From the NCBI RefSeq assembly GCF_009789195.1, contig NZ_WSTC01000022.1, positions 1-64,000 of the forward strand: a DNA stretch of 64,000 bases. Reading direction: 5' to 3'. Below the pieces are notes generated by a model that saw only the letters and a program-made list of their open reading frames with translations, was not told the DNA's origin and ran no database searches. A program made the position numbers and the translations under genes. Position 1 is the stretch's first letter; each line of letters opens with the position of its first letter. This document shows, one piece after another, positions 52,993-61,861 of the stretch. Source of the stretch: Paenibacillus sp. MMS18-CY102. Its GTDB lineage: Bacteria; Bacillota; Bacilli; Paenibacillales; Paenibacillaceae.

Positions 52993-54192
52993 ATGCCCTA
53001 CTTCGCTACGCTTACAGGGGTTAAGTCAGCCAATCTAGCTGTCGCATTGGTCGGGGATACCGTTACGTATACGATTGCCGTTACGAATACGGGCAATGCG
53101 CCTGCCGTAAACGTCGTCATCAGTGATTCTATTCCTCCAGGAACGACCCTCTTGCCGGGGAGCATCTCTATCGATGATGTCCCTCAGCTGGGAACGGATC
53201 CCTCCGCAATCGATCTGGGAACGATCCAGCCAGGGAGCACTGCCACGGTGACGCTGGAGCTCTTGATTAATGCCTTGCCGGAGCCGCCGCAAATCGTGAA
53301 CACGGCAACCATTGAATCGGATGTCGCTTTGCCGTCGCCGAACCCGCCAGTACCGCAGGCCGCTGTAGCCATACCGCCAAACGTCCTGCCCATTGCAGAT
53401 GCAAACTTGAACGTTGCCTTATCAGCCAACAGGAGCGTAACAGTTCCCGGAGATACCATTGCCTACACGATCACAGCTGCCAATTCCGGCAATACGAATT
53501 TAACGAATGTGGCCATTATTGATCCCCTGCCGGCTGGAACCTCATTCATTGCCAGCAGCGTAACCGTAAACGGTGTCCCGCTCCCTGGAGCGGATCCGGC
53601 TCACGCGATTAACACAGGGCGTTTAATGCCCGGCCAGCTCGTAACCTTCACTTTTCAAGCGCTCGTCACATCGGCCGCCAACACTATCGCCAATCAAGCA
53701 CAAGCTTTCTTTATTCCGGAAATCCTAGGCCGTTCTCTGCCACCGCAGGCGAAAGCGTCAAATCGGCTATCGATTCCCGTCCTCCACCCTAATCTGGACG
53801 TTGCAAAGCAAGCCGACCGGACGGAAGCTAGGCTCGGGGATGCCATCACCTACAGCATCGCTGTCACTAATTCCGGCAACACCAATTTGAAAAACGTTGC
53901 CGTGTCTGACACTCTCCCGGCCAGCACCCAGCTCGTAGCTGGAAGCATAACCATAAACGGCAGCCCTTCGCTGCCTGGCGCTAATATGCCAACTGGCTTG
54001 CAGTTAGGGAGCCTAGCCCCCAACCAGAGCGCTTCCATCGGCTTCCGGGTGCTTGTCGTCGCCGAAGCGGCCGCCGTCATTGCCAACCAAGCGCAGGCCT
54101 CCTTTACGCCTGATGTCCCGGGGCTTTCGCTGCCGCCACAGACGAAAGCATCGAATCGCGTCGTCATTGCCGTTGCTGAGGATGAAGAGTAG
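52993..54192 (+). CDS. DUF11-repeat protein
   Basis: A 399-residue protein with three DUF11 repeats (GDTVTYTIAVTNTGNAPAVN, GDTIAYTITAANSGNTNLTN, GDAITYSIAVTNSGNTNLKN), spaced about 130 residues apart. They differ slightly from the repeats in the preceding gene, having longer linkers with PGAD-type turns. Like its neighbour it has no signal peptide and ends in an acidic tail (EDEE). It lies 32 bases downstream with GAGAGGAG before its ATG, so the two are cotranscribed and may be joint surface or spore proteins. It ends at a terminator. Confidence 0.8.
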   Translation: MPYFATLTGVKSANLAVALVGDTVTYTIAVTNTGNAPAVNVVISDSIPPGTTLLPGSISIDDVPQLGTDPSAIDLGTIQPGSTATVTLELLINALPEPPQIVNTATIESDVALPSPNPPVPQAAVAIPPNVLPIADANLNVALSANRSVTVPGDTIAYTITAANSGNTNLTNVAIIDPLPAGTSFIASSVTVNGVPLPGADPAHAINTGRLMPGQLVTFTFQALVTSAANTIANQAQAFFIPEILGRSLPPQAKASNRLSIPVLHPNLDVAKQADRTEARLGDAITYSIAVTNSGNTNLKNVAVSDTLPASTQLVAGSITINGSPSLPGANMPTGLQLGSLAPNQSASIGFRVLVVAEAAAVIANQAQASFTPDVPGLSLPPQTKASNRVVIAVAEDEE

Positions 54193-54219
54193 AGGCCTGC
54201 ATGCGGGGCACATCATCAT

Positions 54220-54259
54220 AAAAGCCGTACTTGCCCGCTTGGGGCAAAGTACGGCTTTT
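54220..54259. terminator. Bidirectional terminator
   Basis: The arms AAAGCCGTACTTGCCC and GGGGCAAAGTACGGCTTTT are separated by a short loop, between convergent genes. Confidence 0.85.
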
Positions 54260-54273
54260 TTAAGCAGTGAAAA

Positions 54274-54945
54274 TTATTGTTCTGTTTCTGCCTGTTGCTT
54301 CAATTCCTCCAGTGACGCTTCAATTTCCGCCGTTAGTGCCGGATCAAGATACTGTGGCGCTGACCGATTGGCTGGCGCGCAGAAATGATTCATTGCCTCC
54401 AGCTCCGCCTCGATCATTAAAACTTTCTCCTCTGCTCGAGCGAACCCTTTTACAATGCCATCCGTCTGAAATGATACTACACTCTGGTTCAATTCCTTCA
54501 AGGAGCTTGCCACATTAACCCGTGATTCGAGCAGCAGCCGGCGATGATTGTATTCCTCCGATTGTACCAGCAACTGGGCGATGCGCTCCTCGAGCACCTT
54601 CGTTTGTTCCTGAATCTTAGCATACTGCTCGCGGTAGACGGCCAGCTTCTTCTCCTGCAGAAGCCTCTCCTGCACCGCTAGCTTCGCGATCTGCTCCTCG
54701 CTTTGGCTGACTGCAAGCCTCGCTTGGCGATCCCGTGTCTCAACCGCCGCCTCGGCATTCGCGATTAGCACCGCTTGCCGCTTCTCGATAAATAGCTGGT
54801 GGGCCAGTGCCCGCTGCCCTTTCTCCAGTTCGACACTAAACTCCCGCATATATTGATTCACCATATTAAGCGGCTTCTCGCACTTATCGATCAGCCCGTT
54901 CGTTTCGGCTAGAAACACATGTTTGATGCGACTGAAGATCCCCAT
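54274..54945 (-). CDS. PspA/IM30-family protein
   Basis: A 223-residue protein of the PspA/IM30 (ESCRT-III-like) family. The amphipathic first helix GIFSRIKHVFLAETN is typical, and the remainder is a long coiled coil (EEQIAKLAVQERLLQEKKLAVYREQYAK). It would coat the inner membrane to guard against envelope damage. Its ATG is one base after the stop of the upstream membrane protein gene. The shared box upstream of that gene places the pair under the two-component system encoded next to it. Confidence 0.85.
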   Translation of the reverse strand: MGIFSRIKHVFLAETNGLIDKCEKPLNMVNQYMREFSVELEKGQRALAHQLFIEKRQAVLIANAEAAVETRDRQARLAVSQSEEQIAKLAVQERLLQEKKLAVYREQYAKIQEQTKVLEERIAQLLVQSEEYNHRRLLLESRVNVASSLKELNQSVVSFQTDGIVKGFARAEEKVLMIEAELEAMNHFCAPANRSAPQYLDPALTAEIEASLEELKQQAETEQ

Positions 54946-54946
54946 C

Positions 54947-55426
54947 CTACTTCAACTCCTTCGTTTGGTTTTGCTGCATTTCCCACTGGTCAAGGAAGTC
55001 CGATGCCGTCGGAATGTTCGCCAGCACTTTCGCCCCACCCGCCATACTCGGCCGTTTGCTTCGCTTTCTCATCCAGAACACTAATAACACGGCGAGCAGC
55101 ACGATCCCGGCCATCGCTACACCAGGGCCAACACCATCATGGCCCCGCTCGATATGTATGCGGCCCTCTCCAAGTATCGGCACTTGCGCCGGCACCCGCA
55201 CGGCTGCATCTCCACCACGAAGCGACGGCACAGCTGCGTCCTCGCCGCCTCTTATCTCAACCTTCATGTTGCCTGCAGGCCGGCCATGAAACTCCTCGCT
55301 AATCCTTACAACTTTCGTCATTTCACGCCCATCCTGGCCATCCATCATTTTCAAGCCAGCTCCGACTGCTACGATGATGACGGATACAAGCAGCGCTTTT
55401 TTCACCCAAGGTCTAATGCGGCTCAC
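54947..55426 (-). CDS. Two-helix membrane protein upstream of PspA-like gene
   Basis: A 159-residue membrane protein with helices near 10-27 and 103-120 and an extracytoplasmic loop between them (GRPAGNMKVEIRGGEDAAV). The C-terminus is cytoplasmic and basic (RKRSKRPSMAGG). It starts at GTG after AAAGGG, and is almost contiguous with the PspA-like gene. Its position suggests it anchors or regulates the PspA-like coat, as LiaI or PspC do in other systems, but its sequence is not recognisably theirs. Confidence 0.65.
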   Translation of the reverse strand: MSRIRPWVKKALLVSVIIVAVGAGLKMMDGQDGREMTKVVRISEEFHGRPAGNMKVEIRGGEDAAVPSLRGGDAAVRVPAQVPILGEGRIHIERGHDGVGPGVAMAGIVLLAVLLVFWMRKRSKRPSMAGGAKVLANIPTASDFLDQWEMQQNQTKELK

Positions 55427-55474
55427 GATTCATTCACCCTTTCCTAACCGTTTCTTTGTCCCTTTACAGTACTA

Positions 55475-55506
55475 ACTATATCGAGCAATGGTAAAAGTAC
55501 GGTAAA
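55475..55506 (-). promoter_or_regulatory. Response regulator box and -10 for the PspA-like operon
   Basis: On the minus strand the 17-base string TTTACCGTACTTTTACC (55506-55490) holds two TTTACC half-sites 11 bases apart; TATAGT (55480-55475) follows after nine bases. There is no -35 consensus at the expected position, so the box should act as an activator site. The identical box precedes the two-component genes (57616-57600). Confidence 0.75.
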
Positions 55507-55517
55507 GGGCAGAAAAA

Positions 55518-55552
55518 AGCCCTTCCTCAACATCTTGCAATGAGAAAGGGCT
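55518..55552 (-). terminator. Terminator of the sensor kinase gene
   Basis: The arms AGCCCTT-CTCA and TGAG-AAGGGCT are followed on the minus strand by a T6 run, about 19 bases after the stop. Confidence 0.8.
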
Positions 55553-55570
55553 GCTCGCTATCTTCATGTG

Positions 55571-56881
55571 CTATGCGGGAAACTTTACTGAAAATGTACT
55601 TCCTTTCCCAGGTTTACTCTCAAGAACAACGGAGCCCCGATGGGCGATAACGATCTGCTTCGCAATTGCGAGCCCGAGCCCCGCGCTGCCTTCTTCACGG
55701 GAGCGATGCTTCTCAACCCGGTAAAACCGGTCGAAGATACGTGGCTGGTCCGCTTCGGAAATGCCGATGCCGCTGTCTCTGACAATGATCCGCCATTGCT
55801 TCGGGTTAGGGTCAAGGCCAACGTCAACCTTGCCTTCATCGGGCGTGTATTTAATCGCATTATCCAGAAGGATATAAACCAGTTGCTTCAGCCGCTCCGG
55901 ATCGCCCTTCACAACCAGCGTATCCGGCAGCATCGTCCGCAGCGTGATCGCCTTCTTCTGGGCAACGCCTTCAAAGGCAACCACCCACTGCCGCAGCTTG
56001 GGCACAATGTCGAAAGCGCTCATCTCGAACTCAACCGAGCCCGCATCGGACCGGGCAAGCAACAGCAGATGCTGCACCATGCGGCTCATCCGCCCAATCT
56101 CTTCCTTCATATCCGCAACGACTTGCTTCGAATATGGCTTGATCGTATCCTCGTTCTCCAGCTCAATTACCTCGAGGGACGTGTTCATTATGCTAAGCGG
56201 AGTCCTCAGCTCATGAGACGCATCCGCCAGAAATTGCTGCTGCTGGCTAAACGTTCGCTGAATCGGGATCATCGCTTTTTTGGACATCGAGGAACTCAGC
56301 TTGACGGCAGCAAGGAGGAACAGAACAAGAATACAGATGAACACGATCAATAGTTTGCGCAGAATGTCCCAGTAATACGTGACGTCCTTCGCCGCATAGA
56401 TCGTCGCAATGCCATCGGCCGTCATTATGGCATGCGCACCAATAAAGAGCAGGCGGTCCTGTGCGATCAGCATAACCGACCCTTGCTGTTTATAAATTTC
56501 GGGAAGCCAGCGCAGGCGAAACTCGTCTCCATCTGGCTGCCAGCCTCTTACCTTCTTCAGGTTGTCTTCACTAAGCTGCGGAATCGCATCGCTTTGCGCG
56601 AGCACTTGGCCACGGCTATCCAGCACATAGAAGAAATACAAGCCATCATTACGGCTAGTCTCTAAATCCGGAATGACTACACTGCCGCCCTCGGTCGCAT
56701 GCATGGTCGAGCGGAGCGAATTGCTCTGCTCCTGGTACGTCATGATAATGAAAAAAACCGATACGATGACCGAAAATAAGGCCAGAAACAAAATGATCAG
56801 CCACGTGTAAGTAAACGTGAGTTTTCTTTGTGTGTATTGGAATAAGTCGCGCTTCTTCCCTTTTTTAAGCGTCCATTTCAA
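55571..56881 (-). CDS. Sensor histidine kinase
   Basis: A 436-residue membrane kinase. Helices lie near 23-47 and 175-195, enclosing an extracellular sensor of about 125 residues. A HisKA domain has its phospho-acceptor in DASHELRTPLSIMN near 220, and a HATPase domain follows with LLDNAIKYTP, DSGIGI and GSAGLGLAI. TTG is the start: GAGGGGTAGG lies eight bases upstream, inside the regulator gene, whose end it overlaps by 17 bases. It probably senses envelope stress, given the PspA-like operon next door. Confidence 0.9.
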   Translation of the reverse strand: MKWTLKKGKKRDLFQYTQRKLTFTYTWLIILFLALFSVIVSVFFIIMTYQEQSNSLRSTMHATEGGSVVIPDLETSRNDGLYFFYVLDSRGQVLAQSDAIPQLSEDNLKKVRGWQPDGDEFRLRWLPEIYKQQGSVMLIAQDRLLFIGAHAIMTADGIATIYAAKDVTYYWDILRKLLIVFICILVLFLLAAVKLSSSMSKKAMIPIQRTFSQQQQFLADASHELRTPLSIMNTSLEVIELENEDTIKPYSKQVVADMKEEIGRMSRMVQHLLLLARSDAGSVEFEMSAFDIVPKLRQWVVAFEGVAQKKAITLRTMLPDTLVVKGDPERLKQLVYILLDNAIKYTPDEGKVDVGLDPNPKQWRIIVRDSGIGISEADQPRIFDRFYRVEKHRSREEGSAGLGLAIAKQIVIAHRGSVVLESKPGKGSTFSVKFPA

Positions 56882-57545
56882 ATCGGTAGCCTACCCCTCT
56901 GATGCTGTGAATGGCCGGCCCACGCCCGGAAACGTCCAGCTTGTCCCGAAGCATCTTCACGGTAACATCGACATTCTTGTAGGAGACCTCACTGCCAAGC
57001 CCCCATATGCGATTAAGAATCGCCTCTCTTGTCAGCACATTGCCGGCGTTCTGCAGGAAGAAATCAAGCAACTGATACTCCCTCTGGCTAAGCTGAATCT
57101 CCGCATCGTCCCGCAACAACCGATGTGAGGAGCGATTGAACGTGAAATTTCCGAACGATACAATATCCGTCTTTCTCGGGGCAAAGCTCCGCCGTGCCAG
57201 TACACGAAGGCGGGCAAGCAACTCATCCATCTCGAATGGCTTCGTCAGATAGTCGTCAGCTCCTGCATCGAGGCCGAAGATTTTATCCTGCAACGAATCC
57301 TTAGCCGTCAAGAGGACGATCGCTTGTCCATAATTGCCACACCGAAGCTGCTTACAGACGTCGATCCCGTCTATGAGCGGCATCATCCAATCCAGAATGA
57401 GCACGTCATATGCCGATTCACGGGCATAATCGAGCGCATCCTCGCCGTTCTCCACCCAATCGACGTGAAAACCGCCCTTCTTCTCCAGCATATATTTAAC
57501 AAGCCTGCCGAGCTTCCTGTCATCTTCAGCCAGCAAAATATTCAC
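56865..57545 (-). CDS. OmpR-family response regulator
   Basis: A 226-residue regulator: receiver domain with the acidic pair AEDD, phospho-acceptor Asp in VLILDWMMPLIDG near 52 and a Lys in YLTKPFEMDELL; then an OmpR/PhoB winged helix (SQREYQLLDFFLQN, ILNRIWG, KNVDVTVKMLRDKL). The start is GTG 57545 (MNILLAEDD), seven bases after GGTGAG; a GTG four codons earlier is possible. It is predicted to bind the 11-base-spaced TTTACC repeats before its own gene and before the PspA-like operon. Confidence 0.9.
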   Translation of the reverse strand: MNILLAEDDRKLGRLVKYMLEKKGGFHVDWVENGEDALDYARESAYDVLILDWMMPLIDGIDVCKQLRCGNYGQAIVLLTAKDSLQDKIFGLDAGADDYLTKPFEMDELLARLRVLARRSFAPRKTDIVSFGNFTFNRSSHRLLRDDAEIQLSQREYQLLDFFLQNAGNVLTREAILNRIWGLGSEVSYKNVDVTVKMLRDKLDVSGRGPAIHSIRGVGYRFEMDA

Positions 57546-57583
57546 GTGTACGCTCACCGCCGTTACATTCGAAATATTAGGCT

Positions 57584-57616
57584 AGTATACCAAACAAACG
57601 GTAAAAGTACGGTAAA
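57584..57616 (-). promoter_or_regulatory. Response regulator box and -10 for the two-component operon
   Basis: On the minus strand TTTACCGTACTTTTACC (57616-57600) is followed after ten bases by TATACT (57589-57584). It is the same 17-base box as at 55490-55506 with nearly the same spacing, which points to autoregulation. It lies in the divergent region with the gene at 57809. Confidence 0.75.
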
Positions 57617-57808
57617 AACCAACCCTTTTCGCAGCAACAACAGCCACTATCCGCAATCAATCATCTTCGTGACCCCTGAATTTTCTGGTCAAAATTTACA
57701 AAAACTACTAGCCCCCATAACTTCTCCTTAACCCCACACTGTTCTAATGGACAGGCAAGGCCATTCATTGTCGGTTCTTAATTCCATTCATGAATTGGAG
57801 GAGAGGAA

Positions 57809-59752
57809 ATGAAGAAGATGACGGACAAAAAGAACTGGAAACGGAAGGTGGGCGTTCATTTATTAGCTTGTACGTTATTCGTGGGCAGCATCGGCATCCC
57901 CGGCTCGGCGGCATTCGCAGAAGGCCCTTCCGATCCAGCCCCGGTGCTGCAGCCGGTTGGCGCGGCGAACGGAAAGAAAGTGCTGTTCGACAATACGCAT
58001 GGCCAAACGGCTGGAGCAGCCGATTGGGTCATTGACGGAGCCTTCTCGGACTATGCGCAGGCGCTCGCCAATCAAGGCTATTATGTAAAAGAATTGCGTA
58101 AAACAGCGCCAATCACGCTAAGCGATTTGACGGGATATGATGTGTTTATCATCGGTGAAGCGAACATTCCATACAAAACGTCGGAGCAAGCCGCATTGCT
58201 GCAATATGCGCAGAACGGCGGAAGCATTTTCTTCATCGCGGATCACTATAACGCAGACCGGAACAAGAACCGGTGGGACTCTTCCGAAGTGTTCAACGGC
58301 TATCGCCGCGGGGCTTGGAGCAATCCGGCACAAGGCATGGGTACCGAGGAAGCTGGCTCTGCTGCCATGCAGGACGTAGTAAGTTCGGACTGGCTCGGAA
58401 CGAACTTTGGCGTTCGGTTCCGGTATAACGCAATCGGCGACGTAACCGCGAACAATATCGTTGCCCCGTCGCAAGCATTCGGCATTACACAGGGCGTTTC
58501 GACTGTTGCAATGCATGCAGGCTCTACGCTAGCGATTATGGACCCGCAGAAGGCAAAAGGAATCGTGTATCTGCCTGCAACGTCAACAAAATGGTCGAGC
58601 GCTGTCGATCAGGGCGTCTACGAAGGCGGCGGCGTCAACGAAGGCCCTTATGTCGCCGTCTCCAAGGTTGGCCTAGGCAAAGCGGCCTTCATCGGCGATT
58701 CCTCTCCAGTCGAAGACGCCACGCCGAAATACAAACGGGAAGAGACCGGTGCCTCGAAGACGACATACGCTGGCTTTACGGAACAAAATGACGGCACGCT
58801 GCTCGTCAACATCGCCAACTGGCTTTCCGTCCAAGAATCCTATACAAGCCTAGGCGCGGTAAGCGGCCTGACACTGGATCAACCAACCTCGCTGCTTGCG
58901 ATGGAAAATCCGGCTACTTCAACAGAGCCGCAAGCGGAGCCTTGGGCAGCGCCGGCCGCTGGCTACAAGTGGTGGGACCGCTGCACCTTTAAGACAGGCT
59001 CATACGGAGCAGGCTCGTGTTTCACTAATAGTGCGCCTACCGTAGCCAATCCAATCACTGATCGCACATTCATGCAAGGCAGCTCGGCTATTATAATCGA
59101 CGCGGCCTCGACGTTCTCGGATGCCAACGGTGATGCCCTGACACTGTCCGCAGCATCCAGCAATTCAGGCGTGGCGACGGTATCCGTAAGCGGCAAGCAA
59201 TTAACCGTAACGCCGATTGGCGTAGGCACCGCTTCGATAACGGTAACGGCTAACGATGGCAATGGCGGCACGGTGAACGACGTGTTTACAGTCACGGTAT
59301 CGAGCAGTACATCGGTCACATCGTTAAGCGAGTATTTCGAGAGCGGCACCAAAGGTGCATATGCCGCCGCTAACGTTACGCTCAGTTCGGGCTCGTGGAT
59401 GTTCAACAACGCCCTTATCGGCAATCTGAGCACCGACAAGAAATCCGGGACGCAATCCGCACGCATCAATGCGGCAGGCTACATTCAGATGAATTTCGAC
59501 GTCGCCGCTGCCCAGGCCATCAAGCTAAGCGTTGCAAACTTCAACAACGATTCGGGCACAACGTGGAAATTGCAGAAATCGACGAACGCGGGAACGACCT
59601 GGACGGATGTGACGGCCGCAGTTGCCGCTACTTCGGTTTTGACTGAGCAAACCATTGCCGTCAACGAGGCTGGTCCCGTCCGTTTCAAAATTGTTGTAGC
59701 CGGCACTTCCGGCAAGCGCATTAACGTGGACGATTTCGCTGTCTTAAACTAG
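57809..59752 (+). CDS. Large secreted protein, GATase1-like plus Ig-like domains
   Basis: A 647-residue exported protein. A signal peptide (1-39, ending AAFAE) is followed by a region of about 50-345 that looks like a class I glutamine amidotransferase-like fold without the catalytic triad being obvious (KKVLFDNTHGQTAGAADW, YDVFIIGEANIPYKTSEQ, GGSIFFIADHYNADR). Then come a Pro/Glu linker, an Ig-like repeat (DANGDALTLSAASSNSG, TITVTANDGNGG) near 430-515, and a C-terminal beta-sandwich of about 140 residues of the kind attached to extracellular nucleases and carbohydrate enzymes. Its role is unknown, perhaps binding polymers outside the cell. GGAGGAGAGG precedes the ATG. Confidence 0.65.
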   Translation: MKKMTDKKNWKRKVGVHLLACTLFVGSIGIPGSAAFAEGPSDPAPVLQPVGAANGKKVLFDNTHGQTAGAADWVIDGAFSDYAQALANQGYYVKELRKTAPITLSDLTGYDVFIIGEANIPYKTSEQAALLQYAQNGGSIFFIADHYNADRNKNRWDSSEVFNGYRRGAWSNPAQGMGTEEAGSAAMQDVVSSDWLGTNFGVRFRYNAIGDVTANNIVAPSQAFGITQGVSTVAMHAGSTLAIMDPQKAKGIVYLPATSTKWSSAVDQGVYEGGGVNEGPYVAVSKVGLGKAAFIGDSSPVEDATPKYKREETGASKTTYAGFTEQNDGTLLVNIANWLSVQESYTSLGAVSGLTLDQPTSLLAMENPATSTEPQAEPWAAPAAGYKWWDRCTFKTGSYGAGSCFTNSAPTVANPITDRTFMQGSSAIIIDAASTFSDANGDALTLSAASSNSGVATVSVSGKQLTVTPIGVGTASITVTANDGNGGTVNDVFTVTVSSSTSVTSLSEYFESGTKGAYAAANVTLSSGSWMFNNALIGNLSTDKKSGTQSARINAAGYIQMNFDVAAAQAIKLSVANFNNDSGTTWKLQKSTNAGTTWTDVTAAVAATSVLTEQTIAVNEAGPVRFKIVVAGTSGKRINVDDFAVLN

Positions 59753-59789
59753 CAAGCCGTTTCGGCGCATGCCAACTGCACTTGAATGC

Positions 59790-59972
59790 TAACGGACCCA
59801 GTGGGCGTTATTTGGGGCAATCTGCGCTTATTTCGCCTGTAACGGACTCAGTTGCCGTTATTGGGACCAATATGGGGCCAAATAGGGCTAATTTCCGCGA
59901 ATAGCGGCTCTTGGGTCCGTTAGAAATTTTTCCGCGCGCTTTTGGCTCCAATAACGGCTGCACGGTCCGTTA
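59790..59972. repeat. Second copy of the 184-bp element with two direct and two inverted units
   Basis: Plus-strand units of the type TAACGGACCCAG/TAACGGACTCAG-NNGCCGTTATT lie at about 59790 and 59840; reverse complements end in GGTCCGTTA at about 59922 and 59972. Size, order and unit sequence match the element at 46832-47015. It fills most of the 355 bases between convergent genes, before the LPMO terminator. Confidence 0.75.
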
Positions 59973-60039
59973 GAGCTGCCCACTGGCACAGCAACCTCCA
60001 TTTTCCAGGGAACAGTTTCGTTGTTTGACCAATAAAAAA

Positions 60040-60076
60040 GAGGGTGCCCCCAAGCCTGCGCATGTGGGACACCCTC
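60040..60076 (-). terminator. Terminator of the LPMO gene
   Basis: The arms GAGGGTG-CCC and GGG-CACCCTC are followed on the minus strand by a T6 run, about 30 bases after the stop. Confidence 0.85.
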
Positions 60077-60107
60077 CTTCCTGCCTATGCTTACAGCTAG
60101 GCTTACG

Positions 60108-61346
60108 CTAGCTGATCAGCTTCCATACTCCCGCCTTGCCCGGAATTTCGCCTTTGGTCCACCATTGTGCCTGATAAGTGTGCCCCTCGTATGTCACTTT
60201 GTCGCCGCCATTGTAGGCTTTGCCCGAGCTCCAAGCCTGAACCGCACTTGTGGCAGCGGCTTTCCAGACGTCGGAACTATCCGGTTGGTCCCCCTTCGTC
60301 CACCAGCCTGCCGTATATTCGATGCCGTTATAGGTCACCTTGTCGCCAGCCAAATAAACCTTCGTGCTATCCCACGTCGTGCCCGATCCCGGCGGCGTCG
60401 TTGTTGCGGCTAACGTGCTTGCCGATACCGGCGTGCTCGCAGCCGAGCGGTTCCCCGCGTTATCCACCGCCACCAACGTATAAGTGTAAGCCGTATTAGC
60501 AGGCAAGCCGCTGTCGGTGTACGTTGTTTGCGCCGTCGTTCCGATGACCGCGCCGTTCCGGCTTACTTCATAGTTCTTGATGCCTGCCGAAGCAGTCGAT
60601 GCTTTCCAAGACAACGTTATGCTGCTCTCCGTATGCCCGGAGCATAGGGCATCTGCCGGAACGTTCGGCAGCACAGGCGTCTCCGGGTCCGGTGGCGTCG
60701 TCGTGCCGCCGCCCTGCGTCAGGTTCACATCAATCACCTGATAGAAGGCGTTGCCCGTGTCGGCAATTTCCCATACGCTGAGAATAAGGAAATACCCCGT
60801 CCGGTCAGTCGGCACGTTGCACTTATGCGTCACCGTCATGCTAGGCTGCTTGTTTCCGCCGTCTACTGTACAGAATGGCTTAGAGTCCAGCTGATCGCGC
60901 GTTAGCGGCTTGTTCGGGTCCCAGCCAACCTTCGTAATGTAATACTTCCATTCCTTCGTCGCATGATTCGCCGTGAACTTCCACGTGAAATTGTTCTCGC
61001 CGCCCTTCATGTCGACCTTCTTCCAACGGTCGGCTGTCTGAGCATCCAATTCCGGATACTTGCCAGCTCCCGCGATCTGTCCATCCGCCGGACCGGCTGC
61101 TGGGAAACCTCCTTGGCCTTCCACGCTTTGCGGCTCGTATTGAATGGCTCCGCAATTCTTATTGGCCCCTTGCTGGCACAGAACCGTCCGGCTAGCCGGC
61201 GAATCAATATAGCCATGGGCAGATGCCTTGCCGGCAAAAGCCAGCAAACAAAATAACGCAAACAGTGTAACGCCAAACATTGCGGCTAGCTTGAGTGGAC
61301 GGGCGCTTAGCGCCAGCCTGCCCCCCATCGATTGCTGCATCATCAT
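60108..61346 (-). CDS. Chitin-active lytic polysaccharide monooxygenase (AA10) with CBM5/12 domains
   Basis: A 412-residue secreted enzyme. The signal peptide (1-43) ends in GKASA, leaving His44 as the mature N-terminus (HGYIDSPASRT); with His128 in TANHATKEW it forms the copper histidine brace of AA10 enzymes, which cleave crystalline chitin oxidatively. A fibronectin III domain (about 235-320) and two CBM5/12 chitin-binding modules (TWDSTKVYLAGDKVTYNG and AWSSGKAYNGGDKVTYEG, each with AGWWTKG- or AQWWTKG-type aromatics) follow. I chose the ATG at 61346 because GAGGGG lies seven bases upstream; the in-frame extension to 61397 lacks a site. It stands alone. Confidence 0.9.
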   Translation of the reverse strand: MMMQQSMGGRLALSARPLKLAAMFGVTLFALFCLLAFAGKASAHGYIDSPASRTVLCQQGANKNCGAIQYEPQSVEGQGGFPAAGPADGQIAGAGKYPELDAQTADRWKKVDMKGGENNFTWKFTANHATKEWKYYITKVGWDPNKPLTRDQLDSKPFCTVDGGNKQPSMTVTHKCNVPTDRTGYFLILSVWEIADTGNAFYQVIDVNLTQGGGTTTPPDPETPVLPNVPADALCSGHTESSITLSWKASTASAGIKNYEVSRNGAVIGTTAQTTYTDSGLPANTAYTYTLVAVDNAGNRSAASTPVSASTLAATTTPPGSGTTWDSTKVYLAGDKVTYNGIEYTAGWWTKGDQPDSSDVWKAAATSAVQAWSSGKAYNGGDKVTYEGHTYQAQWWTKGEIPGKAGVWKLIS

Positions 61347-61397
61347 CTCGATTCCCCTCGCTTTAGCGTAATAGCTTTCTTTCCCGAGCATACTCAT

Positions 61398-61861
61398 CCG
61401 CTAGCCTTGCAGCCAGATCCCAAAGGCCCGGGGGACAATTCTCTGCTCCCTTGCTCCCATACAACTCTCCGGTATCAAACAACCAGCCTCAAGCGTGGCC
61501 AGAGTCGTAGGAATTGCCCGATTTAAGCTAATTTACATCCATAATTGTCAATATGCTATAAAACCGACCCTGTCTACCTTTCCGTACAAAATAGGTTCCT
61601 ATCATCTGTTGGCAATCAAGGGTTATGCTCCCGTATGCCTACCGAATCGCCCATATGCATCTCTGGCCCATGCTTGATCCATGGCCAAATATCCCCTGCG
61701 CCGAAAGGCGAGGGGATATTATTCTCTTAGCTATATTAAAAGGATTGCTTCAATTAACTGGGCGATACGAAGAACGTCAGCCTGATGGTGTGGATATGTC
61801 CAAAATGATGCGGCTAACGCTCTCCCCGGGCAATCGCGATACGGTGCAGCTGTCGGAGGAT
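61398..61861. other. Intergenic region with a hairpin and a possible gene remnant
   Basis: A perfect stem AATATCCCCT/AGGGGATATT with an inner GCC/GGC pair lies at 61688-61720. After it the plus strand holds a short open frame to a stop at 61865-61867, whose end (DMSKMMRLTLSPGNRDTVQLSEDL split here as DMSKMMRL and TLSPGNRDTVQLSEDL) reads like a real C-terminus, but there is no start with a ribosome site. I see no gene otherwise. Confidence 0.3.
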
